DNA of 64,000 nucleotides from Synechocystis salina LEGE 00031. GTDB taxonomy: Bacteria > Cyanobacteriota > Cyanobacteriia > Cyanobacteriales > Microcystaceae. The translations under genes and the position numbers were made by a program. Under the pieces are notes generated by a model that did no database searches, had not been told where the DNA came from, and saw only the letters and a list, made by a program, of their open reading frames with translations. Below, in pieces: positions 55,412-63,351 of the stretch. Position 1 is the stretch's first letter; each line of letters starts with the position of its first letter. The stretch spans positions 1 to 64,000 of the forward strand of contig NZ_JADEVV010000006.1 of assembly GCF_015207985.1 (NCBI RefSeq), written 5' to 3'.

Positions 55412-56056
55412 ATGGAGGATAATAGCGTCATAACTCCGGAAATTGAACAATTAATCCAAGCAGTGGAAACCGCAGACTCGGCGGCCAAGTTAGTGGGGGC
55501 AGTGCGAGCCCTGGCGGCCACCCGATCGCCGTTGGCAGTACCCCAATTGACCACAGTGTTGCGTTACAACAATCCAGGGGCAGCGGTGGCGGCGGTGGAT
55601 GGGCTGATCCAAATCGGGGACGCGGCCATGGCCCACTTGATGGCCAATATGGATGGCTACAATTATGGCGCTAGGGCCTGGGCCACCAGAGCCTGTGCAG
55701 GCATTGGTGATCCGAGAGCGTTGGCTTTGTTGCAGGAAGCGGCCCTGACGGATTTTGCCCTTAGTGTGCGGCGGGCGGCGGCCAAGGGACTAGGTTTTCT
55801 CCGCTGGCAATCCCTACCCCAGGAAGAACAAGAGACAGTACAAAAAGCTATTTACGACACCCTGGTCCAAGTTTGTGAAGATCCAGAATGGGTGGTGCGC
55901 TACGGGGCGATCGCCGGTTTGGAAAATTTAACTACCCAGGCTGTCCATTATCGCCAACCCCTCACGACATTTCTCCAAGCTCTACTGAAAAAGGAACCAG
56001 AGGCGATCGTGGGGGAACGCATTCTTTTGGCCCTGGAAAATATCAGCCCGATGTAA
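55412..56056 (+). CDS. cpcF: Phycocyanin alpha-subunit phycocyanobilin lyase subunit CpcF
   Basis: 214 residues made of HEAT-like repeats (PBS-lyase type): VGAVRALAATRSPLAVPQL, AVDGLIQIGDAAM, GIGDPRALALLQEAAL, RAAAKGLGFL, AIAGLENL. CpcE and CpcF together attach or remove phycocyanobilin at Cys84 of alpha-phycocyanin. cpcE is not in this window, in agreement with cpcF standing apart from the cpc operon in Synechocystis. The exact function is by family plus length; other PBS-lyase HEAT proteins (NblB, CpcE) are longer. From memory this is the sll1051 type. Confidence 0.85.
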   Translation: MEDNSVITPEIEQLIQAVETADSAAKLVGAVRALAATRSPLAVPQLTTVLRYNNPGAAVAAVDGLIQIGDAAMAHLMANMDGYNYGARAWATRACAGIGDPRALALLQEAALTDFALSVRRAAAKGLGFLRWQSLPQEEQETVQKAIYDTLVQVCEDPEWVVRYGAIAGLENLTTQAVHYRQPLTTFLQALLKKEPEAIVGERILLALENISPM

Positions 56057-56163
56057 ACCCTGTGGAGCAGATTTAAGCTTCCACTGCAGGGATTGTCAAA
56101 ACCTAGACCCAGATTGGCCATACACTGGAACAAAAAATTTCCAAATTAATTTACCCAGCAAAG

Positions 56164-56538
56164 ATGGCCATCAACACTTTCACCATTGTCAGTTTTATTG
56201 CCCTAGGTTTAATGGCCGGCTTTGCCAGCGGCCTCATTGGCATCGGCGGCGGGTTGGTTATTGTACCAGTGCTAGTGTTTGGTTTTGGTTTTACCCAACA
56301 TTTAGCCCAAGGCACGACCCTCGCCCTCATGGTGCCCCCCATCGGTCTGGCGGCGGCCTGGACCTACTACCAAAAGGGGGACGTGGACATCAAAGTAGCC
56401 GTGCTAATTTGCCTGGGATTTGTCCTTGGTAGTCTGTTTGGCGCCAGGGTCGCCACCAACATTTCCAATGAACTGCTGGGGCGTATTTTTGGCGGAGCGA
56501 TGTTGGTTATTGCCCTCAAAATGATTTGGGGCAAATAG
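56164..56538 (+). CDS. Half-size TauE/SafE (DUF81) membrane protein
   Basis: 124 residues with four membrane segments. The typical TauE/SafE start, GFASGLIGIGGGLVIVPVLVFGFGF, read in blocks, and the motif HLAQGTTLALMVPP are present. The protein is half the length of usual sulfite/organosulfonate exporters, which have two such halves. The gene ends cleanly at TAG, so this is not an obvious frameshift: a half-size protein that would need to dimerise. The substrate is unknown. Confidence 0.83.
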   Translation: MAINTFTIVSFIALGLMAGFASGLIGIGGGLVIVPVLVFGFGFTQHLAQGTTLALMVPPIGLAAAWTYYQKGDVDIKVAVLICLGFVLGSLFGARVATNISNELLGRIFGGAMLVIALKMIWGK

Positions 56539-56711
56539 TTTGGATGGGCATGACCTCCCCTGGGGGAAGTTCAAATGGTTTTCCTTAACCTCCGCCCATA
56601 CCAAATCGTCCGTCGTCATCGTACCCACGAACTTTCCTCTTTTTTTCTACCGCTTGCCCGACTATTTCACCACCAAGGAACAAGATTTTCCACTGCTAGA
56701 ATTGTTGAAAT

Positions 56712-57971
56712 TTAGCGAATCACCCCCGCTGTTACCTGTTCGATAATATCCGCCGCCTTGGTAACACCTCCAGCAGTTTTAATTGCTTGTTGAAGCTGGA
56801 GAGCCTTTCTTTTGTAGGAATCTTCTGTGAGAACTTTTTCAAGGGCCGTCCGCAGATTGTTCACATTCAATTTACTTAAGGGAATAAATTCCCCCACTCC
56901 AGCCCAGGCAATGCGGGCCGCCACGGCTGGTTGGTCATTGGCAATGGGAATGGCCACCATGGGCACTGCGTTATTGAGGCATTCCAATGTGGTGTTGAGG
57001 CCGGCATGGGTAATGGTAAGAGCTGTTCTTTGCAAAAGTTCCAGTTGGGGGGCGTAATTAACAACAAGGGGATTACCAGGTAGTACCGGCATAGATTCCA
57101 AATCAGCTCCCCCCAGAGAAATAGCCAATTGGGCATCTAGGCCTACGCAGGCTTCGGCAATGGTTTTAAAGGTGCCCACTAACTGATTTTGAATCGTACC
57201 CAGGGAGGCATAAATTAGGGGTTTACCATTGAGTTTATCCCAGGGAAAATCGGGCACATCTCGCCCCACCGCGCTGTGAAATGGGCCAGTGAAATGGAAA
57301 TGGGCTGGTAAGCATTGTCGAGGAAATTCAAATGCTGCCGGTTGCTGACTAATTTGCGCTAATGGGGAATAACGATCATTGGGACTGAATTGGCGGGGTA
57401 AATTCCAGCGATGACGATAATCATTAATCAATTCCGTAATTGGTTTGGTAGCCCGTTCTAAAAGTGCATAGCCAAGGCGATTCCGCAGTTGCCCCAACCA
57501 ATTAGGAGCGTATGGCCAAGGGGTGGCACAGGGGGGGATAGTGGGCTCACGATTAAGCACCACAGCACTACAGATTGTGACAAAAGGAATACCAAGGTGA
57601 TCGGCAATGGTGCCCCCTTCCTGGGAAACTTGATCGACCAATAGAACTTCCACACCAGCCTTGGTTATCACCCCAGGGGCTTCCTTAAAAAAGGCTTCTG
57701 TTTTTTTTGTGATCATGGCCACAGTGCATTGCAACGCCTTCAGCCCACTGAGTTTCCCCAACCGGGCCATAAACTCTATTTGGGCACCCAAGGGAAATTC
57801 CTCTACGGCGATCGCCTGAAAATCCAGACCGGCCGCTAGGGTTTTAGCCTGGGCATCCAACACCCCAAACATGGTCACGGTGTGACCCCGCTGTTGCAAC
57901 TCCTTGCCTAAGGGCAACATGGTGTTGAGGTGCCCCGTTGTTGCTGGACAGAGTAGGCCGAAGTGAGTCAT
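56712..57971 (-). CDS. Glycosyltransferase of the UGT/MGT type (GT1)
   Basis: 419 residues with a two-domain GT-B fold. The N-terminal half starts THFGLLCPATTGHLNTMLPL. The C-terminal nucleotide-sugar site has NYAPQLELLQRTALTITHAG and LNTTLECLNNAVPMVAIPIA, then NDQPAVAARI. The motif HAG.NT..E with DQ is the GT1 signature. Close relatives include zeaxanthin glucosyltransferase-like (CrtX) proteins. Whether carotenoids, lipids or other small molecules are the acceptor is unknown. Confidence 0.87.
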   Translation of the reverse strand: MTHFGLLCPATTGHLNTMLPLGKELQQRGHTVTMFGVLDAQAKTLAAGLDFQAIAVEEFPLGAQIEFMARLGKLSGLKALQCTVAMITKKTEAFFKEAPGVITKAGVEVLLVDQVSQEGGTIADHLGIPFVTICSAVVLNREPTIPPCATPWPYAPNWLGQLRNRLGYALLERATKPITELINDYRHRWNLPRQFSPNDRYSPLAQISQQPAAFEFPRQCLPAHFHFTGPFHSAVGRDVPDFPWDKLNGKPLIYASLGTIQNQLVGTFKTIAEACVGLDAQLAISLGGADLESMPVLPGNPLVVNYAPQLELLQRTALTITHAGLNTTLECLNNAVPMVAIPIANDQPAVAARIAWAGVGEFIPLSKLNVNNLRTALEKVLTEDSYKRKALQLQQAIKTAGGVTKAADIIEQVTAGVIR

Positions 57972-58024
57972 GGCAAAAAGTAGTTAGGGAACTAATGGGA
58001 GCATCACCTGCCCGTTCAACAGGT

Positions 58025-59356
58025 CTATAGGGCCCCGGCGGCGGTCTGATCCAACACTGTCCCCAAATGGCCCATTAAGTTAATGGCTTGAATAACCGGG
58101 GGTTTATCCAAACCCTGGGGATAATCAATGACGCTCACCCCGCCATTGCCCTGTTTAATCTGCCAAAAATGGGCTGGGGATAACCCCAATAAATAGGCCA
58201 AAATCACCTTGTTAATAGCATCGTGGGCCACCACAATTCCCACCGTGGAGCCATCCCCCTGGCTATAGAATTTGACCCGTTCCTGCCAACAGGCGATCGC
58301 CCGGTCCCAAACTTGTTGTAAATTTTCCCCTTCTGGCATTTGCACCGTGGCGGGGGCATCCTTCCACTGTTGCAGTAAACCAGGGTATTCCGCTTCAATT
58401 TCTGTTTCTAGTTTCCCTTCCCATAACCCGTGGCAAATTTCTGTCAATTCCGGTTGTAAATCCAGGGTGACAGCGGGATGATATTGCAGAATAATCTCCG
58501 CCGTTTCCTTGGGCCGAGCCATGGGACTGCTGATACCTAGGTTGATCGGTATATTCTTGAGAAACTCTGCCGCCTTTTGAGCTTGGTTTTTACCATTTTC
58601 GTTCAAGGGAATATCCCGAATGCCTTGGAAACGTCCTTCCCGATTCCATTGGGTTTCCCCATGGCGAATGAGCAGTAACCGCAGGCGATTATTCTCCTTA
58701 CGGGGAGGGGGGAGGGGGACTCCCATATGGGCCGTTTGGTTGAGGGACTCTAGTTGCACTGGATCGCCCCAGCCACCGCTAAAGTTCAACACGTTAATGT
58801 TGCAGTTGGACTGTTGTAGGCGCTGATAATGGGAAGCCGGCATGCCAATGGCACTCATTAACAGGCAACGGTTAATGCCATTGTGGGCCACAATCAGCAA
58901 GGTTTGCCCGGCCGCATCGGCTAACACATCCTGCCAAAACCTTTGAGCCTGGGCGTAGAGGGCGGCAACGGGGTAATACTCGGCCCCGTCCACTGTCATG
59001 GCGAGCTGATCTGGAGCTTCATGCCAAAGACAGTATTCCACCGGATATTGATTGGCCACATCCTCCTTAGTCATTTTTTCCCAGAGGGGCAGGTTGACCT
59101 CCAATAAATTTTCGCTGGGGACCAATGCCGGGGGTTGGGCAAAGCTGGCTTGGATGATCTGGGCGGTTTCCTTGGCCCGGCGCAGGGGACTGCAATAGAT
59201 TTTGTCGATCGCCAGGGAGCCTAGGGTTTGCCCTACTTTTTGGGCATCGGCCTTACCCTTGTCGGTGAGCACTGATAGATCACTGCGACCTTGAATGCGT
59301 TTTTCTGCGTTATAGGTGCTCTGCCCGTGGCGAACAATGATGACCCGAGTAGCCAA
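58025..59356 (-). CDS. Tandem histidine phosphatase (phosphoglycerate-mutase superfamily) with two domains
   Basis: 443 residues. Two complete histidine phosphatase domains: the first with VRHGQSTYN (H10) and VAHNG (H158), the second with IRHGETQWN (H232) and VAHDA. The start is a TTG at 59356, well supported by AGGAGG eight bases upstream. The enzyme acts on small phosphorylated compounds. From memory, the PCC 6803 homologue slr1124 has been reported as a phosphoserine phosphatase; I cannot confirm that here. It lies between the glycosyltransferase and guanylate kinase genes, same strand. Confidence 0.88.
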   Translation of the reverse strand: MATRVIIVRHGQSTYNAEKRIQGRSDLSVLTDKGKADAQKVGQTLGSLAIDKIYCSPLRRAKETAQIIQASFAQPPALVPSENLLEVNLPLWEKMTKEDVANQYPVEYCLWHEAPDQLAMTVDGAEYYPVAALYAQAQRFWQDVLADAAGQTLLIVAHNGINRCLLMSAIGMPASHYQRLQQSNCNINVLNFSGGWGDPVQLESLNQTAHMGVPLPPPRKENNRLRLLLIRHGETQWNREGRFQGIRDIPLNENGKNQAQKAAEFLKNIPINLGISSPMARPKETAEIILQYHPAVTLDLQPELTEICHGLWEGKLETEIEAEYPGLLQQWKDAPATVQMPEGENLQQVWDRAIACWQERVKFYSQGDGSTVGIVVAHDAINKVILAYLLGLSPAHFWQIKQGNGGVSVIDYPQGLDKPPVIQAINLMGHLGTVLDQTAAGAL

Positions 59357-59422
59357 TCCCCCTGCCTCCTGAACGATAAAATCAGACCAATTTTACAGGG
59401 TTGGGGTGGCACTGGCCGTATT

Positions 59423-60010
59423 TTAATCCTGGGGCTGGTTCCCTTCCTCAATTAGATCAATTAAGCAATGCAATGCCCGGTCCAAGTCATCATTCACCAG
59501 TTGGTGGTCAAATTCCGCCGCTGCCTGCAATTCCTGCTGGGCCTGGGCTAAACGCTTGGCGATCGCCGTTTCACTGTCGGAACCCCGGCCTCGTAACCTT
59601 TCCTCCAGCACCTCCACGGAGGGGGGCAAAATAAAAATCCGTCGGGCGGAGGGAAAAGTTTGTTTAATTTGTCGGGCTCCCAGCACTTCGATTTCCAGCA
59701 ACACAGTTTTACCCTGGGCGATCTGGGCTTCCACCGGTTGCCTGGGGGTGCCGTAATAGTTGCCTGCATATTCAGCCCATTCCAGTAGTTTTTCCTCCCC
59801 AATCCAGGTTTGAAACTCTTCCTTGCTTAAAAAATAGTAGGACTGCCCGTCTTCCTCCCCAGCCCTTGGCGATCGGGTGGTGGCGGAAATGGACAAAAAC
59901 CAATGGGGGTGTCGCTCCAGCAGTAGTTGCACCAACGTCCCCTTACCTACACCACTCGGGCCCGTTAGCACAATCAATTGTCCTTTTGCTGAGGTTTGGT
60001 CTGGGGCCAT
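59423..60010 (-). CDS. gmk: Guanylate kinase
   Basis: 195 residues from the ATG at 60010 (MAPDQTSAKGQLIVLTGPSG). A TTG four codons upstream is less likely. It makes GDP from GMP. The P-loop is TGPSGVGKGTLV; the GMP-binding stretch is SISATTRSPRAGEEDGQSYYF, the lid DSETAIAKRLAQAQQEL. Same strand as, and 66 bases ahead of, the histidine phosphatase gene. Confidence 0.94.
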   Translation of the reverse strand: MAPDQTSAKGQLIVLTGPSGVGKGTLVQLLLERHPHWFLSISATTRSPRAGEEDGQSYYFLSKEEFQTWIGEEKLLEWAEYAGNYYGTPRQPVEAQIAQGKTVLLEIEVLGARQIKQTFPSARRIFILPPSVEVLEERLRGRGSDSETAIAKRLAQAQQELQAAAEFDHQLVNDDLDRALHCLIDLIEEGNQPQD

Positions 60011-60280
60011 GGAGCTTAACAACTACTTAATTAAAATAAGGTGAATAATTCTGATAAACCTGGGACAGGGATAGGGAAGCAAAAACTAAGGCTAGATAGC
60101 AACAAAGGAGACCAAGGTTAAGCAACCTCTGGTTGACCGGGGCTTTTTAGTAGGAACAACCTTAAAATCCCCAAATACTCCCTAAGAACGAAGCGCCCTG
60201 GGGGAAAGATCCGCTACCCTGGGGTTTTGCGTCCGTGTAAACTTTTCTTAAAGATTAGCCCATTTAGTCCCCCCTTACCC
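60011..60280. other. Divergent spacer between gmk and the HlyD-type gene
   Basis: 270 bases with no clear gene. A short CAACC-TCT-GGTTG hairpin (60123-60135) is followed by ACCGGGGCTTTTTAG. It faces rightward with no gene to its left on that strand, so it might end a small RNA or be chance. Both flanking promoters must lie here. Confidence 0.3.
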
Positions 60281-61843
60281 ATGACTGAGCCCCCCGTACT
60301 GCACGAAACTCATCCGGAATCGGAAAAGGAACAAAGCATTGGTAAACAAAATTTGTCCTTTCAGCCCATTCCCCAGGCTTCCAAACCAGGCAAACGACTC
60401 TGGCTAGTGGTGGGGGCCTTAATTTTGCTGGGGGGCGGAGGTTATTGGTGGTTTCAGTCCCGTTCCGGTGGCCCTCCCGGAGGAGCCATGATGGGTCAAA
60501 TGCCGCCAGCCCCTGTGAAGTGGCAGGTGTTAGAACCCACTGAAGTTAGGGATTTCACCACGTTGATGGGAACGTTGGAAGCGCCCAAGGGCATGGAAAT
60601 TGATTCAGAAATTGATGGGCGGGTCCAAGAAATTTTAGTCAGGGAAGGGCAACGGGTACAACAGGGGCAGGTTTTGTTTCGCATTGATAACGATGTCCTC
60701 CAAACCGAGTTATTGGAAGCCCAGGCTAATTTAGCGGCGGAAAGGGCCCAATTGGCTGAGTTGGAGGCGGGCAGTCGTCAGGAAGATGTTGCGGCGGCGG
60801 AGGCCCAGTTACGTCAAGCTCAAACCCGTTTAGCCAATGCTAAGGGAGGATCTAGCCCGGAAGAAATTGCCCAGGCCCAAGCCCAGTTAGATTCCACCAA
60901 GGCGGGGGCGGAATTGGCCAGTGAGCGGGTGCGCCGGTTTCGTAATCTGCGGGACCAAGGGGTGATTTCCCTCGATGCCTATGATCAACAGTTGAAGGAA
61001 GAACGGCAGGCGATCGCCGATGTGGAAGCGGCCCAACGGCGGTTACAACAGCTTAAACAAGCCCGCAGCTCCGATGTGGAAAGGTTAACGGCGGAAGTGG
61101 ATGCCCAACGACAAAATTTAAACCGTTTAAGGGCGGGGGAAAGGCCCGAAAGCATTGCCCAAGCTCGGGCCCGGGTGGGGCAAGCCCTGGCCAGCGTCAA
61201 AACCTTGCAAGCCCGCCTAGGTAAGTCGGAAATTACCGCCCCCTTTGCGGGGATAGTGGGGTACATTCCAGTGAAATTGGGGGATTACGTCCAGGCCAAT
61301 GATGATTTGACTCATTTGACCGAAAATCAGCAATTAGATCTGAATTTAGCCGTACCCCTTGCCCAAGCACCCCGGTTACGCCCCGGCCTGACCGTGGAAA
61401 TCCTTGATGGCCAAGAAACGGCGATCGCCAGGGGGCAAATTAGTTTTGTCTCCCCCGATGTGGACAATGATGGCCAGAGTGTATTAGCCAGGGCCACCTT
61501 CAGCAACCAAGACCAAAAACTGCTCAACAATCAGTTAGTGCAGGCCCGCATCATTTGGGAGCAAGACACGGGGCTAGTGGTGCCCACCGTGGCCATCACC
61601 CGCATTGGCGGGGAAAGTTTTGTTTACGTAGTCCAAGAAAAAGAAAACGAGCAAACCGGGGAACCAGGTTTAGTGGCTCAACAAAAAGCCGTTAACCTGG
61701 GCAGTATCCAAGGTAGTGATTACCAAGTTCTGTCCGGTTTAGAACCGGGGGATAAGGTAATTACAGCGGGGCTATTGAGGGTACAGGATGGAGCCCCCAT
61801 CCAGCCAGCACCAGCAGAAGAGCCGTCCAATCCAATTCCCTAG
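60281..61843 (+). CDS. HlyD/RND-type membrane fusion protein
   Basis: 520 residues from the ATG at 60281 (MTEPPVLHETHPESEKE); the frame extends to a TTG upstream without reason. One membrane segment (about 48-66, LWLVVGALILLGGGGYWWF). A lipoyl/barrel-sandwich domain split by a long coiled coil (about 145-300, Ala/Gln/Glu/Leu heptads with a repeated EAQLRQAQTRLANAKGG-type pattern) and a C-terminal beta-barrel. It is the periplasmic adaptor of a tripartite efflux or secretion system. The pump and outer-membrane channel are not in the window. Confidence 0.88.
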   Translation: MTEPPVLHETHPESEKEQSIGKQNLSFQPIPQASKPGKRLWLVVGALILLGGGGYWWFQSRSGGPPGGAMMGQMPPAPVKWQVLEPTEVRDFTTLMGTLEAPKGMEIDSEIDGRVQEILVREGQRVQQGQVLFRIDNDVLQTELLEAQANLAAERAQLAELEAGSRQEDVAAAEAQLRQAQTRLANAKGGSSPEEIAQAQAQLDSTKAGAELASERVRRFRNLRDQGVISLDAYDQQLKEERQAIADVEAAQRRLQQLKQARSSDVERLTAEVDAQRQNLNRLRAGERPESIAQARARVGQALASVKTLQARLGKSEITAPFAGIVGYIPVKLGDYVQANDDLTHLTENQQLDLNLAVPLAQAPRLRPGLTVEILDGQETAIARGQISFVSPDVDNDGQSVLARATFSNQDQKLLNNQLVQARIIWEQDTGLVVPTVAITRIGGESFVYVVQEKENEQTGEPGLVAQQKAVNLGSIQGSDYQVLSGLEPGDKVITAGLLRVQDGAPIQPAPAEEPSNPIP

Positions 61844-61876
61844 ACCCATCGTTAAGACCCATCTTTTTTGCTTAGT

Positions 61877-62440
61877 ATGATTGCCCCAGATTCATCCCCC
61901 CGTTCTTTGGAAATTGCCCCGGTACTCCAGCAAAAACTCTTTTACCGAGGACGCAAATTTAACTTTGATGTCAGTCGGAGGCAGTTACCCAACGGCGTGG
62001 TAGGGGACTGGGAATTAATCCAACACCCAGGGGGGGCCCTAGTGGTGCCCATTACCAACGAAGGTCAGTTGGTGCTAGTGCGGCAATATCGTTTCGCTTT
62101 GGCGGCGCGGCTGTTGGAATTTCCGGCGGGCACCGTAGAAGTGGGGGAAAATCCAGCAGAAACTATTAGACGGGAATTGGAAGAAGAAGCGGGTTACCGG
62201 GGCCATGCCTGGCAGACCATTGGTCAATTTCCCCTCGCTCCGGGCTACTCCGACGAAATTATCTATGCCTATCTCGCTACCGATCTCGAAAAGTTACCCA
62301 ATCCACCGGCCCAAGACGAAGATGAAGACATTGAAGTGGTGTTAATGACATTTGACCAGTTTGAAACGGCGATCGCCAAAGGGGAAATGGTTGACGCTAA
62401 ATCCATTGCTAGTTATTTCTGGATGCGCCATTTGCTTTGA
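61877..62440 (+). CDS. Nudix hydrolase (ADP-ribose pyrophosphatase-like)
   Basis: 187 residues from the ATG at 61877 (MIAPDSSPRSLEIAP), three codons after a TTG. The Nudix box is GTVEVGENPAETIRRELEEE followed by AGY. The preceding VLVRQYRFALAARLLEFPAG and following PLAPGYSDEIIYAYLATDLE are typical of the ADP-sugar diphosphatase branch. It starts 33 bases after the HlyD-type gene. Confidence 0.88.
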   Translation: MIAPDSSPRSLEIAPVLQQKLFYRGRKFNFDVSRRQLPNGVVGDWELIQHPGGALVVPITNEGQLVLVRQYRFALAARLLEFPAGTVEVGENPAETIRRELEEEAGYRGHAWQTIGQFPLAPGYSDEIIYAYLATDLEKLPNPPAQDEDEDIEVVLMTFDQFETAIAKGEMVDAKSIASYFWMRHLL

Positions 62441-62445
62441 AAAAA

Positions 62446-63198
62446 CTAAAATAAACGACGTTTGGCCGGGGAAGACTTGGGCGGAGTGGTGGCGGATTTT
62501 TTAACCGGCTTGGGTGTACTGGTTTTGGGTTTAGGCGTTGACTTCCCAGTGGGTTTGCCTGAGCTTGGCCGTCGTTGCATCTGCCCCAGGTCAGTGGCTT
62601 TTTCCAAAACTAGTTCATTGCCCTGGAGAGTTGCTTCCATATCCCAAAAACGCCGGAGGGGACGACGACAAATTTCCCCTTCCCCATCCTTTAAAATTCC
62701 GCTAATTTTTACCTTAAAAAACAAGGGCCGTTTGCTGGGGGACTTGGGGGATTGGCGAATTTTCATCACAATGTTTTCCCTCGCCTGGGATACAAATACT
62801 ACTTCTCCCCGAATGGAAAAATAGGGGTGATCTACTTTGGGACTAGGTAAACTGTTCGACGCAGGGTCAGAGGCTGAGGTCAGACCAGGGCCAAGATTTT
62901 CTGGTTCCCATAAGCCTGCCAACTGAAAATGGAGATGATCATCCTTATCCCGTAGTCGGGGATAAACCACCCAAAAATGGGGATCTTCTAAGTTGACATG
63001 GCGTTTAAACAGACTAAAAGTTTTTCCCAATAACACCGACTCCACAATGTCCCCGGTTTCCGTCACCAATATCCCCCGTTGACTGGATTCCTCGCTGGCA
63101 TAGTAGCGCCCATATACCACCCCGATCGCCCGGAATTGTTTGGGGTGACTGGGGGGGGAAATGGGATGCTGACGGGGTTGTAGCGCAGAATCGGCCAT
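62446..63198 (-). CDS. Cyanobacterial protein with beta-rich core and basic Pro/Lys tail
   Basis: 250 residues. A core (about 20-190) contains IGVVYGRYYASEESSQRGILV, VVYPRLRDKDDHLHFQLAGL and PYFSIRGEVVFVSQA segments, beta-rich and hydrophilic. The tail (about 205-250) is low-complexity Lys/Pro/Ser/Thr ending PAKRRLF, probably disordered and nucleic-acid binding. I know such proteins only as cyanobacterial hypotheticals. The ATG at 63198 is clear. It is convergent with the Nudix gene. Confidence 0.7.
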   Translation of the reverse strand: MADSALQPRQHPISPPSHPKQFRAIGVVYGRYYASEESSQRGILVTETGDIVESVLLGKTFSLFKRHVNLEDPHFWVVYPRLRDKDDHLHFQLAGLWEPENLGPGLTSASDPASNSLPSPKVDHPYFSIRGEVVFVSQARENIVMKIRQSPKSPSKRPLFFKVKISGILKDGEGEICRRPLRRFWDMEATLQGNELVLEKATDLGQMQRRPSSGKPTGKSTPKPKTSTPKPVKKSATTPPKSSPAKRRLF

Positions 63199-63351
63199 GG
63201 ATGATCAGAGTCAGTGTTTAAAAGTTGGAGGGTTGATTTGACGCCCGATGGACACTAGGCACATTCTACCTTGAACTATCTAAGCGGATTGTTTTTGGGC
63301 AATGTCAGATAAAATGAGCCTGGAATCCCTGACCCTTTTACCCTCCTTGCC

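Noticed and set aside
56540-56746. 68-residue frame after the TauE-like gene (starts DGHDLPWGKFKWF).
   Set aside because: It has no good ribosome site, overlaps the convergent glycosyltransferase end, and is not protein-like in composition. It might be a remnant of a second TauE half, but it shows no membrane segments.
60123-60145. Hairpin plus T-run between gmk and the HlyD-type gene as a terminator.
   Set aside because: No gene reads into it from the left on that strand, the stem is only 5 bp, and eight bases separate it from the T-run.
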